Source: Didymodactylos carnosus (taxonomy: Eukaryota > Rotifera > Eurotatoria > Philodinida > Philodinidae). Taken from it: a stretch of 45,318 nucleotides of DNA. Under the pieces are notes generated by a model. The model made no database searches. It was not told the origin of the DNA and saw nothing but the letters and a program-made list of their open reading frames with translations. The stretch is taken from assembly GCA_905250885.1 (NCBI GenBank), contig CAJNOQ010000611.1:1-45318 (forward strand), in the 5' to 3' direction. Made by a program: the position numbers and the translations under genes. Of the stretch, positions 34,006 through 45,290 are shown one piece after another (the first letter of the stretch is position 1; the number at the start of each line of letters is the position of its first letter).

Positions 34006-36897
34006 ATGCTTGAAAATGATACAAAATATATCCACATTGATACTCTATCTGGTATTAAATCAGTTATTTATTCTCATACAATGGATGCCCAATACGAATT
34101 AAAAAATCAAAGTGAAGTAATTGATAACAGTAATGACGAAAATCAATCGTCAAACGTTAATGAAATTGCATCAGATGAAATAAATTTGGATGAAGATGAA
34201 AAAGATCCCATAATTGCTGAAGTATCTAGTTTGTTTTATAGACCTATTTTATCTTTCGTACTGTATATCCGTTCTTTCTAGGTTAATGTTTATCTGACTC
34301 GTGTATTTTCCGATCAGCTCTATTTGTTTCAATATCCTTTACGTTCGAATCATTTGCAATTTGAAAATGATGTCACATTTGTCGGAGCACGTTTAAAACC
34401 AAAAAATAAAGTTGTTCAGTTAGATTACATGCTCGATACTAAATCAAAGTTTTATAGTAAAAAACGCAATTCAATAATAACAAAAAATTTGTCATCGTCC
34501 GAAGACGCAAAACAACAACAAACCGTTGATCTTTTAACCCTATCATCGACGAATGTTACAATTGGAGAATCGTATAAACGTTTTTCTATTGGAATATTAA
34601 CACAAAATGGTTTACATCTGTCTCCACTAAATGCCATATTTCAATTACGTTCAGATTTTGATTCTACAATGTCTATTATCACAAAAAATGCTACATTATC
34701 ATCGATTTGTAACAAAACAATAATACACGATAGTGATGATGCTAGTGACGATGAAAATAATCTTGAAGAATCGACTAAAACAAGTACCGGAACAGACACA
34801 GAGGATGAAAGCAAATATAATAAAACAGAATTAGTAACAATGAAATTTTGGCGACCTGAAACATTATATGTACGAGAAAAAAAGATACGTTCATATAATT
34901 ATCTGATGCGTAAGCGTAACGAAGAAAAATGGCTGGATTTTGCTTATATATCACACAATGAACAATTAGCACATAAATTAAGAGAAAAGTGGTGTCAACA
35001 AGACTTGACTAATAACAGTAATTCAATAAGAAGAAACACAATAACAATGAAAAATTATTTCGAACTATTATTGAATAAACAGGTTCAAAAAAGTGAAACA
35101 ACATCATCCACTAGAATATTAAATACAAATGAATCTGATCATGTAACTGAAAAATTAGTTGAAGAAAATACAAAAAAAGGGGAAAAAAAGTCGAAACAAA
35201 CAAAACAGACAACTCCAGCAAGAAAAAAAACAAATACTCCCAAAACATCTAGGAAAAGTAAACATAATTTATTGTATTTATTCAAATACAATAATTCATC
35301 TATTTTAGATCGTACTGGTACCAGTAAACTCACTGATTCTTCTTCAACAATAAATGCAACAACAGCAAACGAATCCAATTCTACCTCTTTAGCTATAGCA
35401 ACGTTGACAAAACCAGATCCCGAAGCAATACATGGCGAACTTGTATCATTTATGAAACGACGTTTTGGTTATAGACCATATTTTAAATTAAGCGAAATAA
35501 ATATCGCAATTAAATTAGAACTAATTTCATCACCACCTGGACATGTATTAGCTACTGGTGTTACAGAACCAAGTATCATCGCGGTTGCCTCAGAACTTGG
35601 AGCAATCCACATTAACAAAAAAGTAAAAAGAAAATAAATAAATGTTTTCTCTGAAAAAAGAATATTTATTTTTCTATTTAAGTGGCCGAAAAATCTTAAA
35701 CAAGAACCCGTTTTTCTAAATGCACAAATGGGTGATAAATATGATATTGTAAGTTAATTTTCATTTGTTAATATAACGTTAATTGTTTGTGTATTTTGTT
35801 TTTTGTTTAGCTTCGAAAGTATATAGCTGATTTACTTGAAAAATGCGATAGTTTTAATTTTACAGATTTTCGAGCAAGAATAAAACGTGAAAATAAAGCA
35901 CAATTATTTCCTCTTAATGAAGTGAAAAAATTTGTGCAGGTATATTAATGTAGCAATATATAACAGATGAGTATAACTTTCAGAATTTAAGATACCTTTA
36001 GAACTTAAAAGGCTGTTTGAGTAAGACCAGGGATCTCAGAACTTCGTATTTTAAAAGAAAAATTCTGATTTTTCGACTTTTTCAGATCTGAAATTTTTAC
36101 ACTTGTTTGAATTGAATTAAAAGGTGACTCAGAACGAGCACATCGTATCACAGTGATACTACTTTTATTCAAACAGACATTGCAATCATTCACTTCAACT
36201 TTGCATGAACACAAAGATAGTAAGACATCTGCTACTTATTAAATAAGGGCATAAAATAAGCACAGTCTAACTTTTCTTGATTTTGAACTGTTTCTGGTTT
36301 TTTTGTCTTTTGAATCTGGTTATCTCTGAATAAGACAAACATATATACTTAATATTAGATGCATTCGACTTGTTTTGTATGCATGAGATTCGTCATATAT
36401 AGGGATGTAACGGTAATTTACCGTCGGTAGTGATAAAAAATTATTTTACCGAAGTTTACCGTGGTAAAATTTTGAAGCTTTTACCGTATGCTGGTAACGG
36501 TAAAAAAATTATTGTTACCGAACTTCCATTTTGACTTCTGAATAAAAACATTAATCATACAAGCTTCGGTAGTTTACCGTCGGTAACGGTAAAGAACTTT
36601 TTTTTCGAAGTTTACCGCGCTAAAATTTTGAGTTTTACCGGTCTGAAATTACCGTGGTAAGAATCTGATATTGCTATCGAAGCGCGGTAACACGTTTTTA
36701 CCGTTACCGCTGATCTCTAGTCATATATGTTAGTCTTGTTATTTTATAGTGCCTTGTAATGTCTAAAGGTGTCTTAAAATTTTGAGAGCTTAGTAATCTT
36801 GTCCTTAACAATGAATTTTTTATCTTAGGATCACTGCATAACTCGATCATCGCGAAAGGGTTTAGTGTATTGTATCAAAGGAACTGTTCAAAAATAA
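34006..36897 (+). CDS. POLR3E: RNA polymerase III subunit RPC5 (POLR3E)
   Basis: RPC5 forms a TFIIF-like dimer with RPC4 on Pol III and works in initiation and termination in the nucleus. Exons 34006-34221, 34282-35622, 35683-35748, 35811-35939 and 36829-36897 are in phase, about 606 residues (human about 708). The N-terminal dimerisation region is clear: VNVYLTRVFSDQLYLFQYPLRS, ARLKPKNKVVQLDY, LTQNGLHLSPLNAIFQLR, MKFWRPET. The C-terminal part matches the end of RPC5: FGYRPYFKLSEINIAI, SSPPGHVLATGV, and the final GLVYCIKGTVQK. Between them the winged-helix region seen in human RPC5 is replaced by about 130 Lys/Thr/Ser-rich residues. The first ATG after the 34002 acceptor was taken as start; 34081 is an in-frame alternative. 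The last intron (889 bp) holds a hAT-type element. Confidence 0.92.
36400..36719. mobile_element. Non-autonomous hAT element in the POLR3E last intron
   Basis: 320 bp bounded by TAGGGATGTAACGGTAA at the left and its imperfect inverse TTACCGTTACCGCTGATCTCTA at the right, flanked by a perfect 8-bp duplication GTCATATA (36392-36399 and 36720-36727). The interior is packed with CGGTAA/TTACCG motifs in both orientations, typical of subterminal transposase-binding repeats. No transposase. The intact duplication suggests a fairly recent insertion. Confidence 0.88.
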
Positions 36898-38246
36898 TCT
36901 CGTGTGAAACAAGATTTTTCTGTTCAAACAATTGTAATAATTATATTCGGGGAAACTTCTTTTACATGAATGGTACATATGATTTTTCAATTCCTTTTAT
37001 AGCCTTCTCTTGTATAAGATTTTCATTTCGCTTTTTCTTCTGTGTAATCTATCAAACTACTTACATAGTACAACACGTTTTTTGTGTTTTATTTTTGCTG
37101 TATTAAAATTATTTGTTGTTAGATTTGCAATTTACGTTATTATTTTTTCGAAAGTAAATCAATGTAAATCGTTTAAAGGCTTATTTAAAACAAAAATATA
37201 TTAAAATGGTAATTTAGCTTAACTTTTAAAGAACCAATCTACTGGTTTATAAAGACGCAGAAAATATCGTTTTTTTTTCAAACTGAAAAAAAGTATACAA
37301 TTCATCGGAGTCTTCATGAGTTAAAATGAGATTGTCATTGGAGCAGTTCTTCCGGAGCAAAAACGGTGCTTATCAAATGCGAAATATTTATCTGTAAGTG
37401 ATGACATTAACAAAAAAGATAGCCAATATAAAGTTAACTTTAAAAAGATTAATGCTGACGAAACATCGCTAAACACCGTATAATATCACTTTCTTTGCTG
37501 TATATATCGCTTTTCTAGAGAAACATTAGCACGACGTTCAGATGTTTATTTTCATATGACTTGTCGATATTTTCATTTGATATCCGTACAACTAGATTCT
37601 CACATAAATGCATACATCTAAACGATAATAATTGTTGACAACAAAAAGAACTTTAGAAAAGAACAAAAAGAAAAAACACATTCCTTTTAGTCAACAAAAA
37701 TGATACGCTTACAATGATAAAAGTTTGAATTGTTTCTTTACGACCATTTTTTTTTCAAAGAAAACTGAGAAATTATAGCCAAAAAGAGAAAAAATACACA
37801 ATCAGTAACAAACAACGAATAAATAAAGACCTAACCGGCAGCATTTTGTCATGACTTAAATAAAACAACAACAGAGATACGATAAGCACATACATAAAAA
37901 AACACCTATGTATCCCAGTTATCTTAAAACGAAGAAAACAGTATTTGCATGAAAATGAAACATCACATCTTTCGAAGAAAACTAAGAGAGTTTAGCGATG
38001 CCCTGTATATTTCATCGACTAATGCAAATTACTTATCGAGTCAATCAGATAGACCATGAAATAAAAGCTGAAACGAACTCGGAAATGTCCGTCTTAAAAA
38101 CACACACACATGATCTTGAATGTAAAGATGTTTGTTGTATGTACAATATAGATAGAGAAATAACGCGAAAAAAAGTTTATCACTGAAAATATATTGCTTT
38201 CATGAAATCTAGAGAGGAATAAACAAACGAAATAAATGATCTTTAA
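36898..38246. other. Convergent 3' flanks of POLR3E and LSM14
   Basis: 1.35 kb of AT-rich DNA with only short chance open frames. No repeat or RNA gene was recognised. Confidence 0.5.
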
Positions 38247-40252
38247 CTAGTTTTGATAAAAATTTCGTTGCTGATGTTGAGAACGATGATAATCGTTAGT
38301 GTTGCTGTTGCCATTATTGTATGTTGGCTGTCTGTTATAATCTTTTCGACGTTGATAATACGAGTTGCCAAATGTTTCTTGATTTTTTGTTCGATAGTTT
38401 GGGTTTTGTCCATGGGCACCATCAATACCGCTTGACGTACTACACGAGATACTATCAAAAAAACTTTTCTTTTTATCGTATGTATATGCTCCATCATTAC
38501 TCTGGCTACTGTTCATATTTTTCGATGATTTATTATTCTGAACATTATTTGTTTGTGATAATGAAGTAGGATAATCCGTTGGTGGTAGGTGTTGTTTAAA
38601 TTCACTTTCACTAGCTATTTTATCAAATTTTAGATTCGCTAAAACAAAATTTGAACAAATATCACATATTTTACTCAAAAATTTCGTCCCAGTGAGACAT
38701 GTTTTGCCATCACTGTGAGTTTTTTTAGTAGGAAATATCTTCTGCGAAACTAGAAACTCAGACAATCACCGCAAACGTCTTCAAATAACATTTTACATGA
38801 TACAAGATATTTGCGTCTAGATTTAAGGAACTCAGTTCAGTGCCAAATTCAAGACAACTTCCTGCACAACTTTAAAAATCAATCAACTAAATATATAAAG
38901 CAATTGTGTCCAAGTCTAATAAATTTAACACTTACATTGATCAAAATCAAAATCTGATTCAAATGCAGAATCATTGAACGTTTCTCGGTTTTGTTTTGGG
39001 AATGTTTGTTGCTGATAATTATTATTTCGACGATTGTTTCCCTGATTATGGAATTGGCGCTGTTGCTGATGTCTTTGTTGAGGTTGATATCTTTGCTGAT
39101 ATTGATAATTTGATTTTCCGCCTTGATAATCATTTCTTGTTTCATATGAAGAATAACGATTAAAGCCACCATTATCGCCAAAGTTATCTTGTTGTTGATA
39201 TGATTTCGCTGTTTGAGAATAAGGATGATTGTTAAAAACTGATCGATCATCACCATTATCATTCGATAATAAATTGTTTGCTGTTTGCATTGAATGAGTT
39301 ATATAATGATTACCAGACGATTCGTTGTTTTTAGAGTCACCATAATCACAAAATGGTTGAAAATAACGATCGGTAACACCTGTCTGTAAATTTTTGTTGG
39401 TATCAGAACTGAAATTATCGAAAAATTTGCTTGTTGTTGGGTCCAACTGTTTTGGTTTAGTTTCCCGTTTTGATGTAGGGAGCGACTGGTGTTCTAAAAT
39501 AAACAAATAACAAAAATGAATTAAAATCTAAACATGATACTCAATTTAGTTCTGTATTTACTGGAACCTAGTAATCATTTATCTCATCCCATTTGCTCCG
39601 AACATGAATGAGCCAGAGAAACTACTTAACAACGAGAAAAATAAGTCCGAAATGAAGTCGTATAACACTCAAACATACTAAGGAAACAAAATTTGTTTAA
39701 CATAGAAGTACACATTTACCATTTGAATAACCAGAATTTGTTTTCGCTGATTCACCATCAATTGAGAAATTTTGTAAACTACGTATCACATTTGGCATTG
39801 ATGGATTCGATGGCATACCAAACGGCGACGCACCTTGTTCTGATATTTTATTTGTAACAACACTCAGTACAGCAGGATCATCGTGTATTGACGGAACAGT
39901 AGGAGAAGGTAATGATTGATGTTCTTGGGTTTGTTGTTGTAATTTCGCGTCATTATCACCGATTTTCAAATCTTCTATATCAGCATTTTTAAATGACATC
40001 ACCTAAAAGGGCTAACTATAGAAAGTAACTCTAATAAGACGAGTACAATATCAGCTATTGTCATATGAGAGCAGAAAAACGCACCGGAAAGTATGTTGGG
40101 TTTGTTGTTTGTGGACCACCTTCAGAACCATAACATTTAACAGAACCGAGTAAAACGGCTGATGAATCTGCATCAATCCCAACAATTGTTCCAGAATAAC
40201 GAATTTTTGATTTGGTTATTAATGTGATATTAGAACCAATGAAACTTGGCAT
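38247..40252 (-). CDS. LSM14: LSM14/RAP55/Scd6-type P-body RNA-binding protein
   Basis: Cytoplasmic translational repressor that links mRNA to DDX6 and the decapping/P-body machinery. Exons 40085-40252, 39720-40002, 38936-39493 and 38247-38638 splice in phase to about 466 residues. The N-terminal divergent Lsm domain is plain: FIGSNITLITKSKIRYSGT, VLLGSVKCYGSEG, then across the first intron FPVMSFKNADIEDLKI. The FDF start (FESDFDFDQ) straddles intron 3 and is followed by NLKFDKI. The FFD box (YDKKKSFFDSIS) and TFG box (NQETFGNSYYQRR) are near the C-terminus. The stretch before FDF is very Gln/Asn-rich, and the RGG repeats of vertebrate LSM14 are absent. The phrase EHQSLP occurs both in exon 2 and at the exon 2/3 boundary. 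The start is the ATG that gives the normal short lead into the Lsm fold; an in-frame extension upstream is unlikely. Confidence 0.93.
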
Positions 40253-42027
40253 GTTATCAAGAAAACAACGTTCAAAATAGGAGAATAAAATAAATGAAAG
40301 AACTTTCAACTGAAAAAAGTCTGAAATCAAAAACAAACATAGTTGAAATGACAGAGAAGATAGGAAGATGTATTTCCACAGAAACACAGACGAAATAAGA
40401 GTTGTCTTGCAAAAATACAAACCTTACTTATTACTACAGTTAAATCAGAGTCTCAAGAGAAAATCTGTCGAACTCTGCTGCACGAGGAAAAGTAATGTCT
40501 GTTTCATGATTATTGTATAATGGCTGCAGCATTCTCGACAACAATCGAACAGAAACGCATATCATCCACTAATGCAAAAACCTAGTTATTCACATTCTCC
40601 CAATAGGAGTCCGTTGTCGATTCTATGACATGAACATAGGGACGTTAGCCAATCTGAACCTGAACGGCGTGAGAAGAGAAAGAATTAATCGACGGCGGTA
40701 GCTAAAATAGGTACGCCTACTTTGATGGACGGAAACAGAGAAAGTTAGACCAATTGTATTTTTGTGCTGTGCACTGTTTTTTTAAACACAGACATTATGA
40801 TAAAGAACAGCAAATGTATATGTGTATATGGCAGTGTAACACATGTGTATATAGGAATAAAATTCTTTAACAATACTGAGGATAATTTTAGACAACGAAC
40901 TTTCCGCCGTTACGGGCAAGCGAAAAGAGGTTATTATGAAGAATGGGACATTGCGACAGAATTTTTATATAATCTAGAACGGAACCCATGCTCAACTTTT
41001 AGTAATAACGCTGTCAATCTGTGAATGGTTTCGTGCCAGCTCAATTTATATATTTTAAGATTAACGAAATATAAGATAAATGGAGCTAAAGCTATGCATT
41101 GAAACTTAACTTAAGCCGGTACGATCAGCGTAAAATCGTGTAAATACTATCGACTAGATCCAACTTTCAGTTCTTGTATAATCATAACTTAAATGAGCAA
41201 TTTCTATTTTCTATGATTATATTCTTTAATTATTCGAAGCCATCGAAAACAAAGAAAAGAAACGTTCACCGAACTTTTTATTTCTCATTGGCGAAAAGAT
41301 CTTCCCTTTCTTGTTTTGAGATAAAATATGGAGCGAAGAAAAGAAAAGAGAAAAGAGAGTGATATGAGTGAATGAATGAATGAATGATTATTGATGTAAC
41401 TAGCGAACCCACTTTTAGGTAGATGCAGAAACTTCAAAAAAGTGCTTCAGAAGAAGGTAAATAACGCTCTGATACAGAGTATCTATTTCTCAACGTGAAA
41501 GGATTTCTAGAAGATTATGGTAAGAAGAATATCAGTTTTTAGATCAAGAGAAAAATTACTTTGTTTTATATTACTAGTTTTTCAGCATATAACCCATCTA
41601 CATCTACATCTACACTATATTTACAATGAAGAAATACTCTTTCCGAACACATATAAAATAGATTTTTCTATCTCTAGGCAAAATAAACTAATAAGATAAA
41701 TTTCCGATGTAAAAGAGTAGAGTGCTTATAATGAAAATGTATGCCGCTACTTCGCGAATTCAAAAAGATACTCATTTTATAACAGAAATCGACCTGAGAA
41801 AAGCAAACCAAACTTATAATACCGGACGAGAAATTTCTGCTATTCAGAGTTGAGATAATCTCAATCCAATGTTTGAAAAGTTTGAAAAAGCTGATCCAAT
41901 CCTGGAAGTCTTATGAATCTACATTATGAGTTTGGGTGATCTGTGACGATCTCTGATTCAACAATTAGCAGCACTATACGAACTTTTACGTATTTTATTT
42001 GGTTCTACAAACGCCAAGTGGTAAAAT
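40253..42027. other. Intergenic spacer upstream of LSM14
   Basis: The LSM14 promoter presumably lies in the first few hundred bases. An 86-codon frame at 40764-41024 (+) contains a polar stretch (RQRTFRRYGQAKRGYYEEWD) but no known domain or splice partner. A GAAT microsatellite lies at about 41369-41388. Confidence 0.4.
41369..41388. repeat. (GAAT)n microsatellite
   Basis: About four to five tandem GAAT/TGAA units. Confidence 0.8.
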
Positions 42028-42472
42028 GTCTGACGAGGGAACCTCTCGAAATGATTAAAAGCTTTTCGACTCAGACTATTTTCATCATGTAGGGAATAGT
42101 CAGTAGTGAAAAACCCCAAGTTGGTTTGGGCCCATGCGCCTTTTTGACAGAGAATTTTCACTAAAAACTGTCTAAATCATAAAAAATTCATATCTTGCAA
42201 AAGCTTTGGTTTATAAGCCTAAAAGTGTTGCAGTGAGTAGACAACATCTATCTTCAACTATGGTATAAATTTCCGACTCCTAGCTGATCATGGTCGTGAG
42301 CTATTAATTAATTATTATTAATGGCATTTTCATTAATTAACTCATATCTCTGTCAAAAAGGCGCATGGGCCCAAACCAACTTGGGGTTTTTCACTGCTGA
42401 CTATTCCCTACATGATGAAAATAGTCTGAGTCGAAAAGCTTTTAATCATTTCGAGAGGTTCCCTCGTCAGAC
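42028..42472. mobile_element. Foldback element with 125-bp arms
   Basis: Arms 42028-42152 and 42348-42472 are near-perfect reverse complements (about one to two mismatches; cores GTCTGACGAGGGAACCTCTC and GGGCCCATGCGCC) with a 195-bp A/T-rich centre. The low divergence between arms suggests recent formation or gene conversion. Confidence 0.88.
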
Positions 42473-43755
42473 ATAAGCTCAAAAGTAGTCTTAGGTTTTC
42501 AATAAACTTCGGTCTTTAACCTGCTACCACTATAACATAAGATTCCACAGGATCAAAGAAGTAACCAAGATCAAATCTTCGATTGTTTTTTTCTGTTTGA
42601 AAAATGTCACCTAAAACAAAAACTATAGCAAAAATACTAGCAAACCTTTTCAAAATCTTGTTTTCTCACAGGAAAAATCGTATAATTCTGCTAACTTATC
42701 AGCCACACGTAAGAATATAGAAAACTTGCTCCTATAATTTGTTGCTTTTTTCGGAAAGCAAATATACATACACGTAACCATGGGATAAATAATAAACAAA
42801 AAAACCAGGCCATTCTTTGACTGTTCGCACATGAAGTTTAACGTATTTTACAAGATTAAAAATCAAGGTGAGAAAGCAGATATTATGTATATTTATCTAG
42901 TTCCAATTTATTAATGTTCTAATATTGCTCGTCCCACAAAGACAGTTTAAAATATTATCGTTGCTGATGTTGTATCTGTTTTGTATAGTCATCATAAATC
43001 TACGTAACTGAATCGGTTGGAAGAGCTCTCATTTGACACACATTACGCAACTACGAGTAGCAGTTGACCTTCTGAGACCAGTGGATAGTAAAAACAAAGT
43101 TTATTCGATTTAATGAGCCACCTGAACATTTGATCAAAAAACTGCGCAGGAGGAGACGAACACTCTTAAAACGTTGGACTAGGTTTGTTTATCTTATGCA
43201 AATCAATTCTGTGAGGCATGCTCCATACAAAAGACATCGTATTTTGAGAGTTTTGGGAAATGTAGATGAACGTTTGTTCAAAAAGAAGTCTGTAGAACCT
43301 GAAACTTTAGATGCCTCTAAATTTTCTCTGATAAAACGTGAGAAAATATAAAGTGCAAAATCACGAAACACACCTTACTTCATAAATAAATATTTATTCT
43401 TAAGACAAGAGGGATTCTATTCTAAAGCGAATTCTTGACTATAAATAGAGTAACTGATACCGACGATGAAACATTTGCTCTCTGGTGTCGTTCACCACAT
43501 GAACAAAATCACAACAGAATGAAACAGGCAACGGTTTCAAGAAATATTGCAAAAATCAAAAAAAAAGGTGACGGGACATTTAGTGTGAAATGATGTTTTT
43601 TAAGAGTAATATGCAATTTTCTCTATCAAGAAAATGTCAGGATCTCGAAATTTTCATAATTGGTTTCTTCGTGATCGGAAACAGAAAAAGATGAAGCTGT
43701 CATCCATACTTGTAGTTCATAGTACTATTTATTATTGCATTTGGAAAAGCTCGTT
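42473..43755. other. Spacer with one unassigned open frame
   Basis: 43082-43351 (+) reads as about 90 residues, starting with RFNEPPEHLIKK and an Arg-rich LRRRRRTLLKRW, and ending IKREKI. The composition looks protein-like and basic, but no ATG, family or splice partner is evident. It could be an exon of an unannotated gene or a repeat fragment. The rest holds nothing recognisable. Confidence 0.3.
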
Positions 43756-44991
43756 TTAAATTAATAATATTCTCGTCGTCGAGTGTCGTCGTTGGTTCTT
43801 CCTTTTGGTACAACTTTTGACTTTAGTAATCTGATGACATATTCTTCGAACGTCCTTATCGTCAATGAGCTCTTTCAAATATGCGCCATGGAATACTTCT
43901 TTTGAGAGAAGTTTTTTAACATTCGGCATAAGTAATAATAGATGTTTAAAATAGATGAATTCGATTTTATAGAATGATAATATTTTTAGATGTTTTCTGT
44001 TTGCAAGTGTAAGTTTGATATTATCCATGAGCTTCTGCTCAAATGTTCCCAATCCCACGTCTAAAACTGTTATCTGAGGAAACATTTGTTTAATGAACTG
44101 AACAGTTGTCAGTGTAATCGGTTGAATATCACTGAATGTAATGAGTTCTATATAATTTTACATATTATAAATTGATATATCAACCACGTTCGATCGATAA
44201 TTGCAAATATCGTTTGTCATCAACATAGTAGATTCTAACCAGCATGGCAGTGATATAATACAAAAGAAGTTGTAGCACATGCTAGGATAATTATGGCAAA
44301 AACTATCATTGAAAGTATCAATAACAAACGGTTTCTGAATAAAGAATTGAAAGTAAACTTTTGGAATTTTTGGTAATTGAGGTAAACCTTCGAGCGGATT
44401 AGTGACTATCACCAATGCCAGACGTTATAAATTAAGACAACTGAACAGAAATGACTCAAGTGTGTCGTATTTTATCGTTTTGGTTACTTTCAAATTGATT
44501 TCGGACAAATGAGGCAACGAGGGAGTATGTTTTAACGCTGCTACATCTTTCACAACCATTATATGCAAGTACTCAAGGTGGGGTAAATAGTTCAATAATG
44601 TGAACATATCGTGCAGACCTTCAAGTTGAATTGTTAAATGCCTAAGAACTTTGTTTGGTCGAATTCTATCAGCATCGACGGACAAAATGACTCCATCGAT
44701 AATCAAAGTTTCTATTGCGCAATCAGATTGAAATATGTGTGAGCATATTCCATTATTCAACTGTGGATCAGTACTATCCGTAGTAGTGTTAAAATGAAGT
44801 TTCAAAATCGTTAATAATTTGAAGATTTTTAGATAGGGCATACGCAGACAATGTGCATATCGTGGCTCGCCCGTATTCACCAATAATAAAGATTTAGTTC
44901 GTGGAAATATATCGTGAATATTTTTTGTTATTGGGTTAAAAGGCATAATAGAACACAAATCCTTGTCATCTATTTTTATTTTTTCAACCAT
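43756..44991 (-). pseudogene. LRR/F-box-like protein frame broken by two TAA codons
   Basis: A single reading frame of about 411 codons on the minus strand, interrupted only by in-frame TAA at 44425-44427 and 44158-44160, with no frameshift. Leucine-rich phrases recur (LRHLTIQLEGLHDMFTLLNY, LPHLEYLHIMVV, LPHLSEINLKV, RKHLKILSFYKIEF). This spacing is like that of the large bdelloid family of F-box proteins with irregular LRRs, whose N-terminal F-box is missing here because a TGA lies just upstream of the ATG at 44991. Most likely a decayed or truncated member; the family assignment is by impression. Confidence 0.5.
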
Positions 44992-45097
44992 GTCTCAAAG
45001 GTTTGGTATTTAAAACCCTAAACTTTAGCAAACTTTTGTGTCAGACATAACCAGTTTTATCTGTTCTGTCCGAAACTAGTGTTGAATTTTATCAAAT

Positions 45098-45195
45098 TTA
45101 AAAATAAGCCGCTGGATTTGGTAGGGTTTGGTGAAAAATGAAGAAAAACAGTGGTTTTCACCAAACCCTACTAAATCCAGCGGCTTATTTTTAAA
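45098..45195. repeat. Strong hairpin with 41-bp arms
   Basis: Arms 45098-45138 and 45155-45195 are reverse complements with about one mismatch (cores AATAAGCCGCTGGATTT and AAATCCAGCGGCTTATT), with a 16-bp loop. Likely a miniature foldback element. Confidence 0.9.
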
Positions 45196-45290
45196 GGAGT
45201 AGTCCGCATAAGACTTGAAATCGGCCCACTAAATTATTGTTATTTTATTGCCTCAAAGTATCCAGAATTCATCAAACTTATCTTATTCAG

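Noticed and set aside
38879-39262. 127-codon minus-strand frame overlapping LSM14 exon 3
   Set aside because: Out-of-frame shadow of the Q/N-rich coding exon.
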